Shown here in pieces: positions 35,232 to 47,621 of a stretch of DNA of 64,000 nt (the first letter of the stretch is position 1; every line of letters starts with the position of its first letter). Where the stretch lies: positions 10,788,001-10,852,000 of the forward strand of contig OX388348.1 in assembly GCA_947579665.1 (NCBI GenBank), given 5' to 3'. Origin of the DNA: Sympetrum striolatum. Taxonomy: Eukaryota > Arthropoda > Insecta > Odonata > Libellulidae. The translations under genes and the position numbers were made by a program. Below the pieces are notes generated by a model that had not been told where the DNA came from, did not search any database, and worked only from the letters and a program-made list of their open reading frames with translations.

Positions 35232-38200
35232 TTAGCTGTTTCTGAAGAAATTTTAGCTATTTTCAGGATTTTTTTAATGTTTTTTAATGAATTTTTAAGA
35301 GGTTTTGACTATTATTCAGCAGTTTATGACGATATTTAAGTATTTTTGACGAATTTTTAACTTTTCTTGAGGAATTTTGTGTTGTTTTTTTACGATTTTA
35401 AGCTGTTTTGTCTATATTTTAACTGTTTTGATGAATGTTTAGCTGTTTTTTTAGGTATTCTTAACTGTTTTTTACGAATTTTCCTGTTTTTAACGATTTT
35501 TAATATTTTGTACGATTTTTTAGCTTTTTCTGAATATTAGTGTTTGCTATATTGAGGATGTTTTAGCTGTTTTTTTACGAATTCTTTACTTTTTTTGACG
35601 ATTTTTTAGCTTTTTTTGAAGATGGTTATTATATTTTTTCAATTTATTTAGCTATTTTTGAACATTTTTTAGCTGTTTTTCAAGATTTAAGATTTTTATA
35701 CGATTTTGTGGTTAATATGACGAAATTTTTATTTTTTTTAATAAATTTTAAGCTTTTTTTGACAATTCTTAGCTTTTTTGACAATTTTATAGCTGTTTTT
35801 GACGAAATTTAAGATAGTTTTGACGATGTTTTAACTGTTATTTACGAATTTTTAAGATTTTTTGACTATTATTCAGCAGTTTTTGACGAATTCTTAACTA
35901 TTTTGAGGATTATTTTGCAGTTTTTTACGATTTTAAGCTGTTTATTTACGAATTCTTTGCGGTTTTTGACGAATATTTAGATGTTTTACGATTTTTAATA
36001 TTTAATAATTTTATTCAGTTTTTTTCACGATTTTAAGCTGTTTTGACGATTGTTTAGCTGTTTCTGAAGACATCATAGCTGTTTTGACGATGGTTTAGCT
36101 GTTTTTTACGAACTCTTAACTGTTTTTGACAAATTTTTAGCTGTTTCTGACGATTTTAATTATTTTATTCAATTTATTTAGCTGTTTTTCAAGATTTTAG
36201 AATTTTTTGACGATTTTATGGCGGATTAGACGATATTTTTAGCTGTTTTTGATAAATTTCTAGCTGTTGTTGACTATTTTTAGCTGTTTTGAAGATTTTG
36301 TAGTAGTGTTTGACGAAATTTTAGCTATTTTTGACGACGTTTTTACTGTTTTTTACAATTTTTATTTAATTTAGTTTTTGACGATATTCAGCAGTTTTTG
36401 ACGATATTTAAGTATTCTTGACGAATTTTTAATTTTCTTGACGAATTTTTTGCTGTTTTTTTTACGTTTATCTGTTTTGTCGAAATATTAATTGTTTTGA
36501 TGATGTTTTAGCTGTTTTTTTACTAATTCTTAACTGTTTTTCACGAATTTTCCTGTTTTTGACGATTTTTTATATTATATACGATTTTATTCAGCTATTT
36601 TGACAAATTTAAGCAGTTTTCACGATTTTTTAGCTGTTTCTGAAGATTTCTTAGCTTTTTGACGATGTTTTAGCTGTTTCTTACAAATTCCCTTACTGTT
36701 TTTGACGAATTTTTAGTTGTTTCGTACGATTTTAATTTTTTTTTAATTTATTTAGCTATTTTTGAAAACATTTAAAAAGTGTTGGAAGATTTAAAATTTT
36801 TTTAAAGATTTTGTGGCTGATTTTTCGATAATTTTTAGCTGTTTTTGATAAAATGTTAGTTTTTTTTTAATATTTAGCTGTTTTACGTTTTTGTAGCTGT
36901 TATTGACGAAATTTAGCTATTTTAGACGATACTTTAACTGTTTTTTAGGAAATTTTAACAGTTTTTGACAATTATTTAGCTGTTTTTGACTATATATTTG
37001 TATTTTTACGAATTTTTAACTATTTTTGAAGATTTTACAATTTTTTCCCTATCTTGTAGCTGATTTTATGATATTTTCTAGGTGTTTTTGATAAGTTTTT
37101 ATATGTTTTTTACAATTTTTAGGTTTTTTGACGATTTTAGAATTTTTTTACGATAATGTGGCTATTTGACGATATTTTTTAATCAGTTTTTGATAAATTG
37201 TTAGCTGTTTCTGATGAAATTTTAGCTAATTTTTACGATGTTTTTACTGTTTTATGCGAATATTTACACAGTTTTTGACAATTATTTAGCAGTTTTTGAC
37301 GATATTTAAGTATTTTTGACGAATTTTTAACTTTTTTTAAAGATTTTAGTATTTTTTTACGATTTTGTAGTTGATTTGACCATATTTTCTAGCTAGTTTT
37401 GATAAGTCTTTCGAATTCTTGAAAGGTTTTTAGCTGTTTTTGACGATTTTAGAAGTTTTTAACGATTTTGTTGTTGTTTGACAATAATTTTTAGCTGTTT
37501 TTGAGAAATTGTTTGCTGTTTATTACGAAATTTTAACTAATGTTGACGATGTTTTAACTGTTTTTACGAATTTTTAAAAGTTTTTGTCTCTTATTCAGCA
37601 GTTTTTGACAATATTTAAGTAGTTTGGACGAATTCTTTAATTTTTTGAGGAATATTTAGCAGTTTTTTTTTTTTAATTTAAGCTTTTTAGACGAATTTTT
37701 AACTGTTTTTACGAATATATAGCTGTTATTGACGTTGTTTTTGCTGTTTCATTACGAATTCTTAACTGTTTCTGAAGATTTCTTATCTTTTTGACGATGT
37801 TTTAGCTGATTTTTACGAATTCTTAACTTTGGTGACGAATATTTAGCTGTTTTTGAGGATTTAATTATTTTTTTTCAATTTATTTAGCTATTTATGAAAT
37901 TTTTTTGAAGATTAAAGAAATTTTTACGATTATGTGGCTAATTATAAGATATATTTAGCTTTTTTTGATAAATTTTAAGCTTTTTTTGACAATTTTTTAT
38001 CTGTTTTGAAGATTTTGTACCTTTTTTGACAAAATTTTTGGGATTTTTGACGATATTTTAACAGTTTTTTACGAATTGATAACAGTTTTTGACAATTATT
38101 TAGCAGTTTTTGACGATATTCAAATTTTTTGGACGAATTTTTAACTATTTTTGAAGATATTAGAATTTTTTTACGATTTTGTAGATGATTTGACGATATT

Positions 38201-38602
38201 TTTTAGCTGTTTTTGTTAAGTTTTTAGATGTTTTGAACTATTTTTAGCCTTTTTTGACGATTTTGATTTTTTTTTATAATTTCATTTGCTATTTTCGAAA
38301 AAGTTCTAGCTGTTTCTGAAGATTTTAGAATTTTTTTACGATTTTTTGGTTGTTTTGACCATATTTTCTAGCTGTTTCTGGTAAGTCTTTAGATTTTTTT
38401 AAAACTTTTTAGCTGTTTTTGACGATTTCAGAATCTTTTAACGATTATGTTGCTATTTGACCATAATTTTTAGCTATTTTTGAGAAATTGTTAGCTGTTT
38501 ATGACGAAATTTTAGCTATTATTGACGATGTTTTAACTGTTTTACGAATTTTTAAGATTTTTTGACTATAAATCAGCAGTTTTAGACGACATTTAGGTAT
38601 TC
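35232..38602. repeat. Domain A7, nearly full T-rich block
   Basis: 3,371 bp, about 20 bp shorter than its relatives. TTGATGATGTTTTAGCTG near 36498 lacks a ~24-bp stretch found elsewhere, and there is a small deletion at TAATATTTAATAATTTTATTC near 36000. Its left third is the best match to A3. Confidence 0.95.
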
Positions 38603-38617
38603 TTGACCAGGGGTCAA
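38603..38617. other. A/B boundary palindrome TTGACC-AGG-GGTCAA
   Basis: Perfect copy at the start of B8. Confidence 0.75.
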
Positions 38618-40074
38618 CTTCAGGATGTCGAATTCGGGAAGTTACTCAGGGACGTCAATTCCAGGACTTCGACTCCGGATAGACTTACGGTCTTGCGCCC
38701 AAGGTCAATGTCCCTAAGTCAATGACCCTAGGTCAACTCGGTGAGGTCGACTCCGTGACTTTTACTCCAAGAGATTGACTACGGGTTGTCTACACCGCGA
38801 GGTCAACTCTGGGATGTCAACTCCAAGAGATTGAGCCAGGGAGGTGGACTCCGGGAGAACGACTCCGGGAGGTCGACTCCGGGAAGTCGACTCCGGGAGG
38901 TCGACTCCGGGAGGTCGACTCCGGGAGGTCGACTCCGGGAGGTCGACTCCGGAAGGTCGACTCCGGGAGGTCGACTCTGGGAGGTCGACTCCGGCAGGTC
39001 GACTCCGGGAGGTCGACTCCGGGAGGTCGACTCCGAGAGGTCGACTCCGGGAGTTCGGGTCCGGGAGGTTGACTCAGGGAGGTCGAATCCGGGAGGTCGA
39101 CTTCGGAAGGTCGACTCCGGGAGGTTGACTCCGGGAGGTCGACTCCGGGAGGTCGACCCTGGGAGGTCGATTCAGGGACGTCAACTCCGGGAGGTCGACT
39201 CCGGATTGACTTTAGGTCAATGACACGAGGTCAATGACCCTAGGTCAATGACCCAAGGTCAATGACCCTAGGTCAATGACCCTAGGTCAATGACACTAGG
39301 TCGATGACCCGAAGTTGATGACCGGAGGTCGATGACCCGAGGTCGTGGACCCGAGGTCGATGACTAGCGGTCGATGACCAGCGGTCGATGACCCTACGTC
39401 GATGACTCGGGGTCAATAACTCGGGGTCGATGACCCGAGATCGATTTGGTGAGGCCATTTCCGGGAGGTCGATTACCGGAGGTCAATTTAGTTTGGACAG
39501 TTATGAGAAGTTGACACCGGGAGGTGGACTCCGGGAGGTAGACTCCGGGAGGTAGACTCCGGGATGACGCATCTGGGAGGACAACTCTCGGATGTCGACT
39601 TCGGAAGGTCGACTCCGGGAAGTCGACACCGGGAGGTCGACTCAGGGAGGTTGACTCCGGGTGGTATTCTTTTGGAGGTCGGTTCCGGTTCGAAAACTCC
39701 AACAGTTTGACTCCGGGTTGTTGATTCCAGGATGTCGACTTCGGGACCCGACTCCGGGACGTCGATTCCGGGAGGTCGATTCAAGATTAACTTACTGTCT
39801 ATGACCCGAGGTGAATGACCCTAGGTCGATGGCCCGAGATCGATGACCTGATGTCGATGACCTGATGTAGATGACCAGTGTTTGATGACCAGAGGTCGAT
39901 GACCCAAGGTCGATGACCCAAGGTCATTTACCCTAGGTCAATGGCCCGAGATTGATGACCCGAGGTCAATGACCCATGGTCGATGACCCGAGGTCAATGA
40001 CCCGTGGTCGATGACCCGAGGTCAATGACCCGTGGTAGATAACCAGAGGTCAATGACCCGAGGTCGATGACACA

Positions 40075-40087
40075 AGGTCAATGACCT
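40075..40087. other. Perfect IR1 palindrome in B8
   Basis: AGGTCAATGACCT followed by CAGGTCGATTATTCG, 72 bp before the tail. Confidence 0.6.
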
Positions 40088-40214
40088 CAGGTCGATTATT
40101 CGAGGTCTATGACACGAGGTCGATGACCAGAGGTCGATGACCGGAGGTTGATACCCGAGATCGACTCGGTGAGGCCGTTCCAGGAGGTCGATTATGAGAG
40201 GTCAATTCAAATTC

Positions 40215-40448
40215 AAAATTTTTTTACTCCATGTAGCCCTAATTTTCGTCATTTTATCGAGATATCATCGAAAAAATTAACGAAATCGGAAAATTTCACA
40301 CACATTTATTTTCTTTTCCTTTACGTTTCCTTATATTTCGTTATTTTATGGAGATATGATCGAAAAAAGCAACGAAATCTGATAAATTTTAGCGAAGTTT
40401 CAATTTTCTTACACTATTTAGCCTAGCTTTTCGATATCTTATCAAAAT
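40215..40448. repeat. Domain C8, truncated after ~2.5 monomers
   Basis: Only the first ~234 bp of C is present, ending at CTTATCAAAAT. The remaining ~0.8 kb of C and the first ~1.9 kb of the following A block are missing. Confidence 0.95.
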
Positions 40449-40462
40449 TTTGGTTTGATGAT
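40441..40462. other. C8/A8 deletion junction with ~5-bp filler
   Basis: C-type sequence ATCAAAAT is followed by TTTGG and then A-type TTTGATGATATT. TTTGG at about 40449-40453 matches neither parent at this point, which fits end joining with filler or a misassembly. The A side corresponds to about 49489 in A10. Confidence 0.8.
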
Positions 40463-42030
40463 ATTTTCTAGGTGTTTTTGTTAAGTTTTTATATGTTTTT
40501 TACAATTTTTAGGTTTTTTGACGATTTTAGAATTTTTTTACGATATTGTGGCTATTTGACGATATTTTTTTATCAGTTTTTGATAAATTGTTAGATTTGA
40601 CGATATTTTTTTATCAGTTTTTGATAAATTGTTAGCTGTTTCTGATGAAATTTTAGCTAATTTTTACGATGTTTTTACTGTTTTATACGAATATTTACAC
40701 AGTTTTTGACAATTATTTAGCAGTTTTTGACGATATTTAAGTATTTTTGACGAATTTTTAACTTTTTTTAAAGATTTTAGTATTTTTTTACGATTTTGTA
40801 GCTGATTTGACCATATTTTCTAGCTAGTTTTGATAAGTCTTTCGAATTCTTGAAAGGTTTTTAGCTGTTTTTGACGATTTTAGAAGTTTTTAACGATTTT
40901 GTTGTTGTTTGACAATAATTTTTAGCTGTTTTTGAGAAATTGTTTGCTATTTATTACGAAATTTTAACTAATGTTGACGATGTTTTAACTGTTTTTACGA
41001 ATTTTTAAGAGTTTTTGACTCTTATTCAGCAGTTTTTGACAATATTTAAGTAGTTTGGACGAATTCTTTAATTTTTTGAGGAATATTTAGCAGTTTTTTT
41101 TTTAATTTAAGCTTTTTAGACGAATTTTTAACTGTTTTTACGAATATATAGCTGTTATTGACGTTGTTTTTGCTGTTTTTTTACGAATTCTTAACTGTTT
41201 CTGAAGATTTTTTATCTTTTTGACGATGTTTTAGCTGATTTTTACGAATTCTTAACTTTGGTGACGAATATTTAGCTGTTTTTGAGGTTTTAATTATTTT
41301 TTTTCAATTTATTTAGCTATTTTTGAAATTTTTTTGAAGATTAAAGAAATTTTTACGATTATGTGGCTAATTATAAGATATATTTAGCTTTTTTTGATAA
41401 ATTTTAAGCTTTTTTTGACAATTTTTTATCTGTTTTGAAGATTTTGTACCTTTTTTGACAAAATTTTAGGGATGTTTGACGATATTTTAACAGTTTTTTA
41501 CGAATTGTTAACAGTTTTTGACAATTATTTAGCAGTTTTTGACGATATTCAAGATTTTGGACGAATTTTTAACTATTTTTGAAGATATTAGAATTTTTTT
41601 ACGATTTTGTAGATGATTTGACGATATTTTTTAGCTGTTTTTGTTAAGTTTTTAGATGTTTTGAACTATTTTTAGCCTTTTTTGACGATTTTGATTTTTT
41701 TTTATATTTTCATTTGCTATTTTCAAAAGAGTTCTAGCTGTTTCTGAAGATTTTAGAATTTTTTTACGATTTTTTGGTTGTTTTGACCATATTTTCTAGC
41801 TGTTTCTGGTAAGTCTTTAGATTTTTTAAAAACTTTTTAGCTGTTTTTGACGATTTCAGAATCTTTTAACGATTATGTTGCTATTTGACCATAATTTTTA
41901 GCTATTTTTGAGAAATTGTTAGCTGTTTATGACGAAATTTTAGCTATTATAGACGATGTTTTAACTGTTTTACGAATTTTTAAGATTTTTTGACTATAAA
42001 TCAGCAGTTTTTGACGACATTTAGGTATTC
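40449..42030. repeat. Domain A8, 5'-truncated T-rich block
   Basis: The distal ~1.55 kb of an A block, containing a private 41-bp tandem duplication at 40554-40635. Its right end is normal and meets B9 at the boundary palindrome. Confidence 0.95.
40554..40635. repeat. 41-bp local tandem duplication in A8
   Basis: ATTTGACGATATTTTTTTAT... at 40554 is repeated directly at 40595. Other A blocks have a single copy followed by TTAGCTG. Confidence 0.9.
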
Positions 42031-42045
42031 TTGACCAGGGGTCAA
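42031..42045. other. A/B boundary palindrome TTGACC-AGG-GGTCAA
   Basis: Perfect copy at the start of B9. Confidence 0.75.
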
Positions 42046-43167
42046 CTTCAGGATGTCAAATTCGGGAAGTTACTCAGGGACGTCAATTCCAGGACTTCGA
42101 CTCCGGATAGACTTACGGTCTTGCGCCCAAGGTCAATGACCCTAAGTCAATGACCCTAGGTCAACTCGGTGAGGTCGACTCCGTGACTTTTACTCCAAGA
42201 GATTGACTACGAGTTGTCTACACCGGGAGGTCAACTCTGGGATGTCAACTCCACGAGATTGAGCCAGGGAGGTGGACTCCGGGAGGTCGACTCCGGGAGG
42301 TCGACTCCGGGAGGTCGACTCCGGGAGATCGACTCTTGGAGGTCGACTCCGGGAGGTCGACTCCAGAAGGTCTACTCCGGGAGGTCGACTCTGGGAGGTC
42401 GACTCCGGCAGGTCGACTCCGGGAGGTCGACTCCGGGAGGTCGACTCCGAGAGGTCGACTCCGGGAGTTCGGGTCCGGGAGGTTGACTCAGGGAGGTCGA
42501 ATCCGGGAGGTCGACTTCGGGAGGTCGACTCCGGGAGGTCGACTCAAGGAGGTCGACTCCGGGAGGTCGACCCTGGGAGGTCGATTCAGGGACGTCAACT
42601 CCGGGAGGTCGACTCCGGATTGACTTTAGGTCAATGAACCTAGGTCAATGACCCTAGGTCAATGACCCTTGGTCAATGACACGAGGTCAATGACCCTAGG
42701 TCAATGACCCTAGGTCAATGACACTAGGTCGATGACCCGAAGTTGATGACCGGAGGTCGATGACCCGAGGTCGATGACTAGAGGTCGATGACCAGCGGTC
42801 GATGACCCTACGTCAATGACTCGGGGTCAATAACTCGGGGTCGATGACCCGAGATCGACTTGGTGAGGCAATTTCCGGGAGGTCGATTACCGGAGGTCAA
42901 TTTAGTTTGGACAGTTATGAGAAGTTGAGACCGGGAGGTGGACTCCGGGACGTCGATTCCGGGAGGTCGATTCAAGATTAACTTACTGTCTATGACCCGA
43001 GGTGAATGACCCTAGGTCGATGGCCCGAGATCGATGACCCAAGGTCATTAACCCTAGGTCAATGGCCCGAGATTGATGACCCGAGGTCAATGACCCATGG
43101 TCGACGACCCGAGGTCAATGACCCGTGGTCGATGACCCGAGGTTAATGACCCGTGGTAGATGACACA

Positions 43168-43180
43168 AGGTCAATGACCT
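43168..43180. other. Perfect IR1 palindrome in B9
   Basis: AGGTCAATGACCT followed by AAGGTCGATTATTCG. The flank has changed but the 13-bp palindrome has not. Confidence 0.6.
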
Positions 43181-43317
43181 AAGGTCGATTATTCGAGGTC
43201 TATGACACGAGGTCGATGACCAGAGGTCGATGACCGGAGGTTGATACCCGAGATCGACTCGGTGAGGCCGTTCCAGGAGGTCGATTACGGGAGGTCAATT
43301 CAGGTCAATTCAAATTC

Positions 43318-44359
43318 GAATTTTTTTTACTCTATGTAGCCCTAATTTTCGTCATTTTATCGAGATATCATCGAAAAAATTAACGAAATCGCAAAAATTT
43401 CACACACATTTATTTTCTTTTCCTTTACATTTCCTTATATTTCGTTATTTTATGGAGATATGATCGAAAAAAGCAACGAAATCGGAAAAATTTTAGCGAA
43501 GTTTCAATTTTCTTACACTATTTAGCCTAGCTTTTCGATATCTTATCAAAATAAAATCGAAAAAAAAAATTTCAATTTTTCTCTCCACATTGTCATAATA
43601 TTTGTCATTTTGCCGAAAAAAGCAACGAAAACGGATAATTAACCCAAAATTCTTTTTTTTCCACTATTTTAACTTAATTTCGTCAATTTATCGAGATATT
43701 ATCGAAAAAAGCAACGAAATAGGTTAATGTCACCGAAATCTCAACTTCTATCCTCTATGCCGCCTTAATTTTCGTCATGTTATCCAGATATGATCGAAAA
43801 AAGCAACGAAAACGGATAATTTCACCGAAAATTCAATTTTTTCCTCATTATTGCATTAATTTTCGTCCTTTAAAACGAGATATGATCATAAAAAGGAACG
43901 AAAACGGATAATTTCACCAAAATTTCAATTTTTTTCCTCTTTTTTCCTTAATTTTCGTAATTTTATTGAGATATGATCGAAGGAAGCTATATTAATATAT
44001 AATTTTAGAGAAATTTCCATTTTTTAAATCTATTTTTCCTTAATTTTCGTCCTTTTTAACGAGATATTATAGAAAAACAACAAAAAAGGATAAACTTAGT
44101 GAAATTCCAGTTTTTTTACTCTATTTAGCCCTAATTATCGTCATATTATCAAAATATCATCGAAAAAAGCAACGAAATCAGTCAATTTCACCGACATTTA
44201 CTTTTCTTTTCATTTTATTTCCTTATATTTCGTTATTTTATCGAGATATGATCGAAAAAAGCAACGAAATCGGAAAAAATTTGCGAAGTTTCAATTTTCT
44301 TCCACTATTTTGACTAGCTTTTCGATATTTTATCATAATAAAATCGAAAAAAAAATTTC
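43318..44359. repeat. Domain C9, full ~92-bp array
   Basis: 1,042 bp with the private variants ATCGCAAAAATTTC near 43388 and a final TTTCGTAGCTG instead of TTTCTTAGCTG, both shared with C11. Confidence 0.95.
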
Positions 44360-44945
44360 GTAGCTGTTTCTGAAGAAATTTTAGCTATTTTCAGGATTTT
44401 TTAAATGTTTTTTTATGAATTTTTAAGAGGTTTTGACTATTATTCAGCAGTTTTTGACGATATTCAAGTTTTTTGGACGAATTTTTAACTATTTTTGAAG
44501 ATATTAGAATTTTTTTACGATTTTGTAGATGATTTGACGATATTTTTTAGCTGTTTTTGTTATGTTTTTAGATGTTTTGAACTATTTTTAGCCTTTTTTG
44601 ACGATTTTGATTTTTTTTATAATTTCATTTGCTATTTTGGAAAGAGTTCTAGCTGTTTCTGAAGATTTTAGAATTTTTTTACGATTTTTTGGTTGTTTTG
44701 AACATATTTTCCAGCTGTTTCTGGTAAGTCTTTAGATTTTTTAAAAATTTTTTAGCTGTTTTTGACGATTTCAGAATCTTTTAACGATTATGTTGCTATT
44801 TGACCATAATTTTTAGCTATTTTTGAGAAATTGTTAGCTGTTTATGACGAAATTTTAGCTATTATTGACGATGTTTTAACTGTTTTACGAATTTTTAAGA
44901 TTTTTTGACTATAAATCAGCAGTTTTTGACGACATTTAGGTATTC
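44360..44945. repeat. Domain A9, short form
   Basis: 586 bp with the A2-type internal join at about 44442-44466. TTGTTATGTTTTTAG near 44557 is shared with A11 and separates this pair from A2. Confidence 0.95.
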
Positions 44946-44960
44946 TTGACCAGGGGTCAA
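44946..44960. other. A/B boundary palindrome TTGACC-AGG-GGTCAA
   Basis: Perfect copy at the start of B10. Confidence 0.75.
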
Positions 44961-46431
44961 CTTCAGGATGTCAAATTCGGGAAGTTACTCCGGGACGTCA
45001 ATTCCAGGACTTCGACTCCGGATAGACTTACGGTCTTGCGCCCAAGGTCAATGACCCTAAGTCAATGACCCTAGGTCAACTCGGTGAGGTCGACTCCGTG
45101 ACTTTTACTCCAAGAGATTGACTACGGGTTGTCTACACCGGGAGGTCAACTCTGGGATGTCAACTCCAAGAGATTGAGCCAGGGAGGTGGACTCCGGGAG
45201 AACGACTCCGGGAGGTCGACTCCGGGAAGTCAACTCCGGGAGGTCGACTCCGGGAGGTCGACTCCGGGAGGTCGACTCCGGGAGGTCGACTCCGGGAGGT
45301 CGACTCCGGGAGGTCGACTCCGGGAGGTCGACTCCGGGAGGTCGACTCAGGGAGGTCGACTCCGGGAGGTCGACTTCGGGAGGTCGACTCCGAGAGGTCG
45401 ACTCCGGGAGTTCGGGTCCGGGAGGTTGACTCAGGGAGGTCGAATCCGGGAGGTCGACTTCGGGAGGTCGACTCCGGGAGGTCGACTCCGGATTGACTTT
45501 AGGTCAATGACACGAGGTCAATGACCCTAGGTCAATGACCGTAGGTCAATGACACGAGGTCAATGACCCTAGGTCAATGACCCTAGGTCAATGACACTAG
45601 GTCGATGACCCGAAGTTGATGACCAGAGGTCGATGACCCGAGGTCGTGGACCCGAGGTCGTGGACCCGAGGTCGATGACTAGAGGTCGATGACCAGCGGT
45701 CGATGACCCTATGTCGATGACTCGGGGTCAATAACTCGGGGTCGATGACCCGAGATCGACTTGGTGAGGCCATTTCCGGGAGGTCAATTACCGGAGGTCA
45801 ATTTAGTTTGGACAGTTATGAGAAGTTGACACCGGGAGGTGGACTCCGGGAGGTAGACTCTGGGAGGTAGACTCCGGGATGACGCATCTGGGAGGACAAC
45901 TCTCGGATGTCGACTTCGGAAGGTCGACTCCGGGAGGTCGACTCAGGGAGGTTGACTCCGGGTGGTATTCTTTTGGAGGTCGGTTCCGGTTCGAAAACTC
46001 CAACAGTTTGACTCCGGGATGTTGATTCCAGGATGTCGACTTCGGGACCCGACTCCGGGGCGTCGATTCCGGGAGGTCGATTCAAGATTAACTTACTGTC
46101 TATGACCCGAGGTGAATGACCCTAGGTCGATGGCCCGAGATCGATGACCAAAGGTCAATGACCGGAGGTCAATGACCCGAGGTCGATGACCTGATGTCGA
46201 TGACCTGATGTCGATGACCAGTGTTTGATGACCAGAGGTCGATGGCCCAAGGTCGATGACCCAAGGTCGATGACCCAAGGTCATTTACCCTAGGTCAATG
46301 GCCCGAGATTGATGACCCGAGGTCAATGACCCATGGTCGATGACCCGAGGTCAATGACCCGTGGTCGATGACCCGAGGTCAATGACCCGTGGTAGATGAC
46401 CAGAGGTCAATGACCCGAGGTCGATGACACA

Positions 46432-46444
46432 AGGTCAATGACCT
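46432..46444. other. Perfect IR1 palindrome in B10
   Basis: AGGTCAATGACCT followed by CAGGTCGATTATTCG. Confidence 0.6.
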
Positions 46445-46581
46445 CAGGTCGATTATTCGAGGTCTATGACACGAGGTCGATGACCAGAGGTCGATGACCG
46501 GAGGTTGATACCCGAGATCGACTCGGTGAGGCCGTTCCAGGAGGTCGATTACGGGAGGTCAATTCAGGTCAATTCAAATTC

Positions 46582-47621
46582 AAAATTTTTTTACTCTATG
46601 TAGCCCTAATTTTCGTCATTTTTTCGAGATATCATCGAAAAAATTAACGAAATCGGAAAATTTCACACACATTTATTTTCTTTTCCTTTACGTTTCCTTA
46701 TATTTCGTTATTTTATGGAGATATGATCGAAAAAAGCAACGAAATCGGAAAAATTTTAGCGAAGTTTCAATTTTCTTACACTATTTAGCCTAGCTTTTCG
46801 ATATCTGATCAAAATAAAATCGAAAAAAAAATTTCAATTTTTCTCTCCACATTGTCATAATATTTGTCATTTTGCCGAAAAAAGCAACGAAAACGGATAA
46901 TTAACCCAAAATTCTTTTTTTTCCACTATTTTAACTTAATTTCGTCAATTTATCGAGATATTATCGAAAAAAGCAACGAAATAGGTTAATGTCACCGAAA
47001 TCTCAACTTCTATCCTCTATTCCGCCTTAATTTTCGTCATGTTATCCAGATATGATCGAAAAAAGCAACGAAAACGGATAATTTCACCGAAAATTCAATT
47101 TTTTCCTCATTATTGCATTAATTTTCGTCCTTTTTAACGAGATATGATCATAAAAAGGAACGAAAACGGATAATTTCACCAAAATTTCAATTTTTTTCCT
47201 CTTTTTTCCTTAATTTTCGTAATTTTATTGAGATATGATCAAAGAAAGCTATATTAATATATAATTTTAGATAAATTTCCATTTTTAAATCTATTTTACC
47301 TTAATTTTGGTCCTTTTTAACGAGATATTATAAAAAAACAACAAAAAAGGATAAACTTAGTGAAATTCCAATTTTTTTACTCTATTTAGCCCTAATTATC
47401 GTCATATTATCAAAATATCATCGAAAAAAGCAACGAAATCAGATAATTTCACCGACATTTACTTTTCTTTTCATTTTATTTCCTTATATTTCGTTATTTT
47501 ATCGAGATAAGATCGAAAAAAGCAACGAAATCGGAAAAAAATTAGCGAAGTTTCAATTTTCTTCCACTATTTTGCCTAGCTTTTCGATATTTTATCATAA
47601 TAAAATCGAAAAAAAAATTTC
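46582..47621. repeat. Domain C10, full ~92-bp array
   Basis: 1,040 bp. Shared with C12: GTCATTTTTTCGAG near 46616, ATATCTGATC near 46801, TTTTGGTCC near 47306 and TATAAAAAAACAAC near 47328. Private: GAGATAAGATCG near 47504 and CTCAGTTG at the A10 boundary. Confidence 0.95.

Larger units (their letters stand above)
38603..40214. repeat. Domain B8, long form
   Basis: 1,612 bp: leader, GTCGAC array (about 38840-39210), IR1-type array (about 39208-39440), middle cassette (about 39444-39790), second IR1-type array (about 39798-40158) and tail at 40159. The second IR1-type array has lost two or three monomers after GGCCCGAGATCGATGACCTG. It is the source-type sequence for truncated B4. Confidence 0.95.
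42031..43317. repeat. Domain B9, medium form
   Basis: 1,287 bp: leader, GTCGAC array (about 42268-42620), IR1-type array (about 42623-42860), shortened cassette (about 42857-42980), second IR1-type array (about 42985-43250) and tail at 43252. Variants shared only with B11 are GACTACGAGTTGTC in the leader, CCAGAAGGTCTACTCC, and GACCTAAGGTCG after the perfect IR1 site. Confidence 0.95.
44946..46581. repeat. Domain B10, long form
   Basis: 1,636 bp: leader, GTCGAC array (about 45184-45495), IR1-type array (about 45496-45760) with tandem GTGGACCCGAGGTC monomers, middle cassette (about 45757-46090) lacking one ~28-bp piece (AAGTCGACACCGGGAGGTCG), second IR1-type array (about 46095-46515) and tail at 46516. 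Confidence 0.95.
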
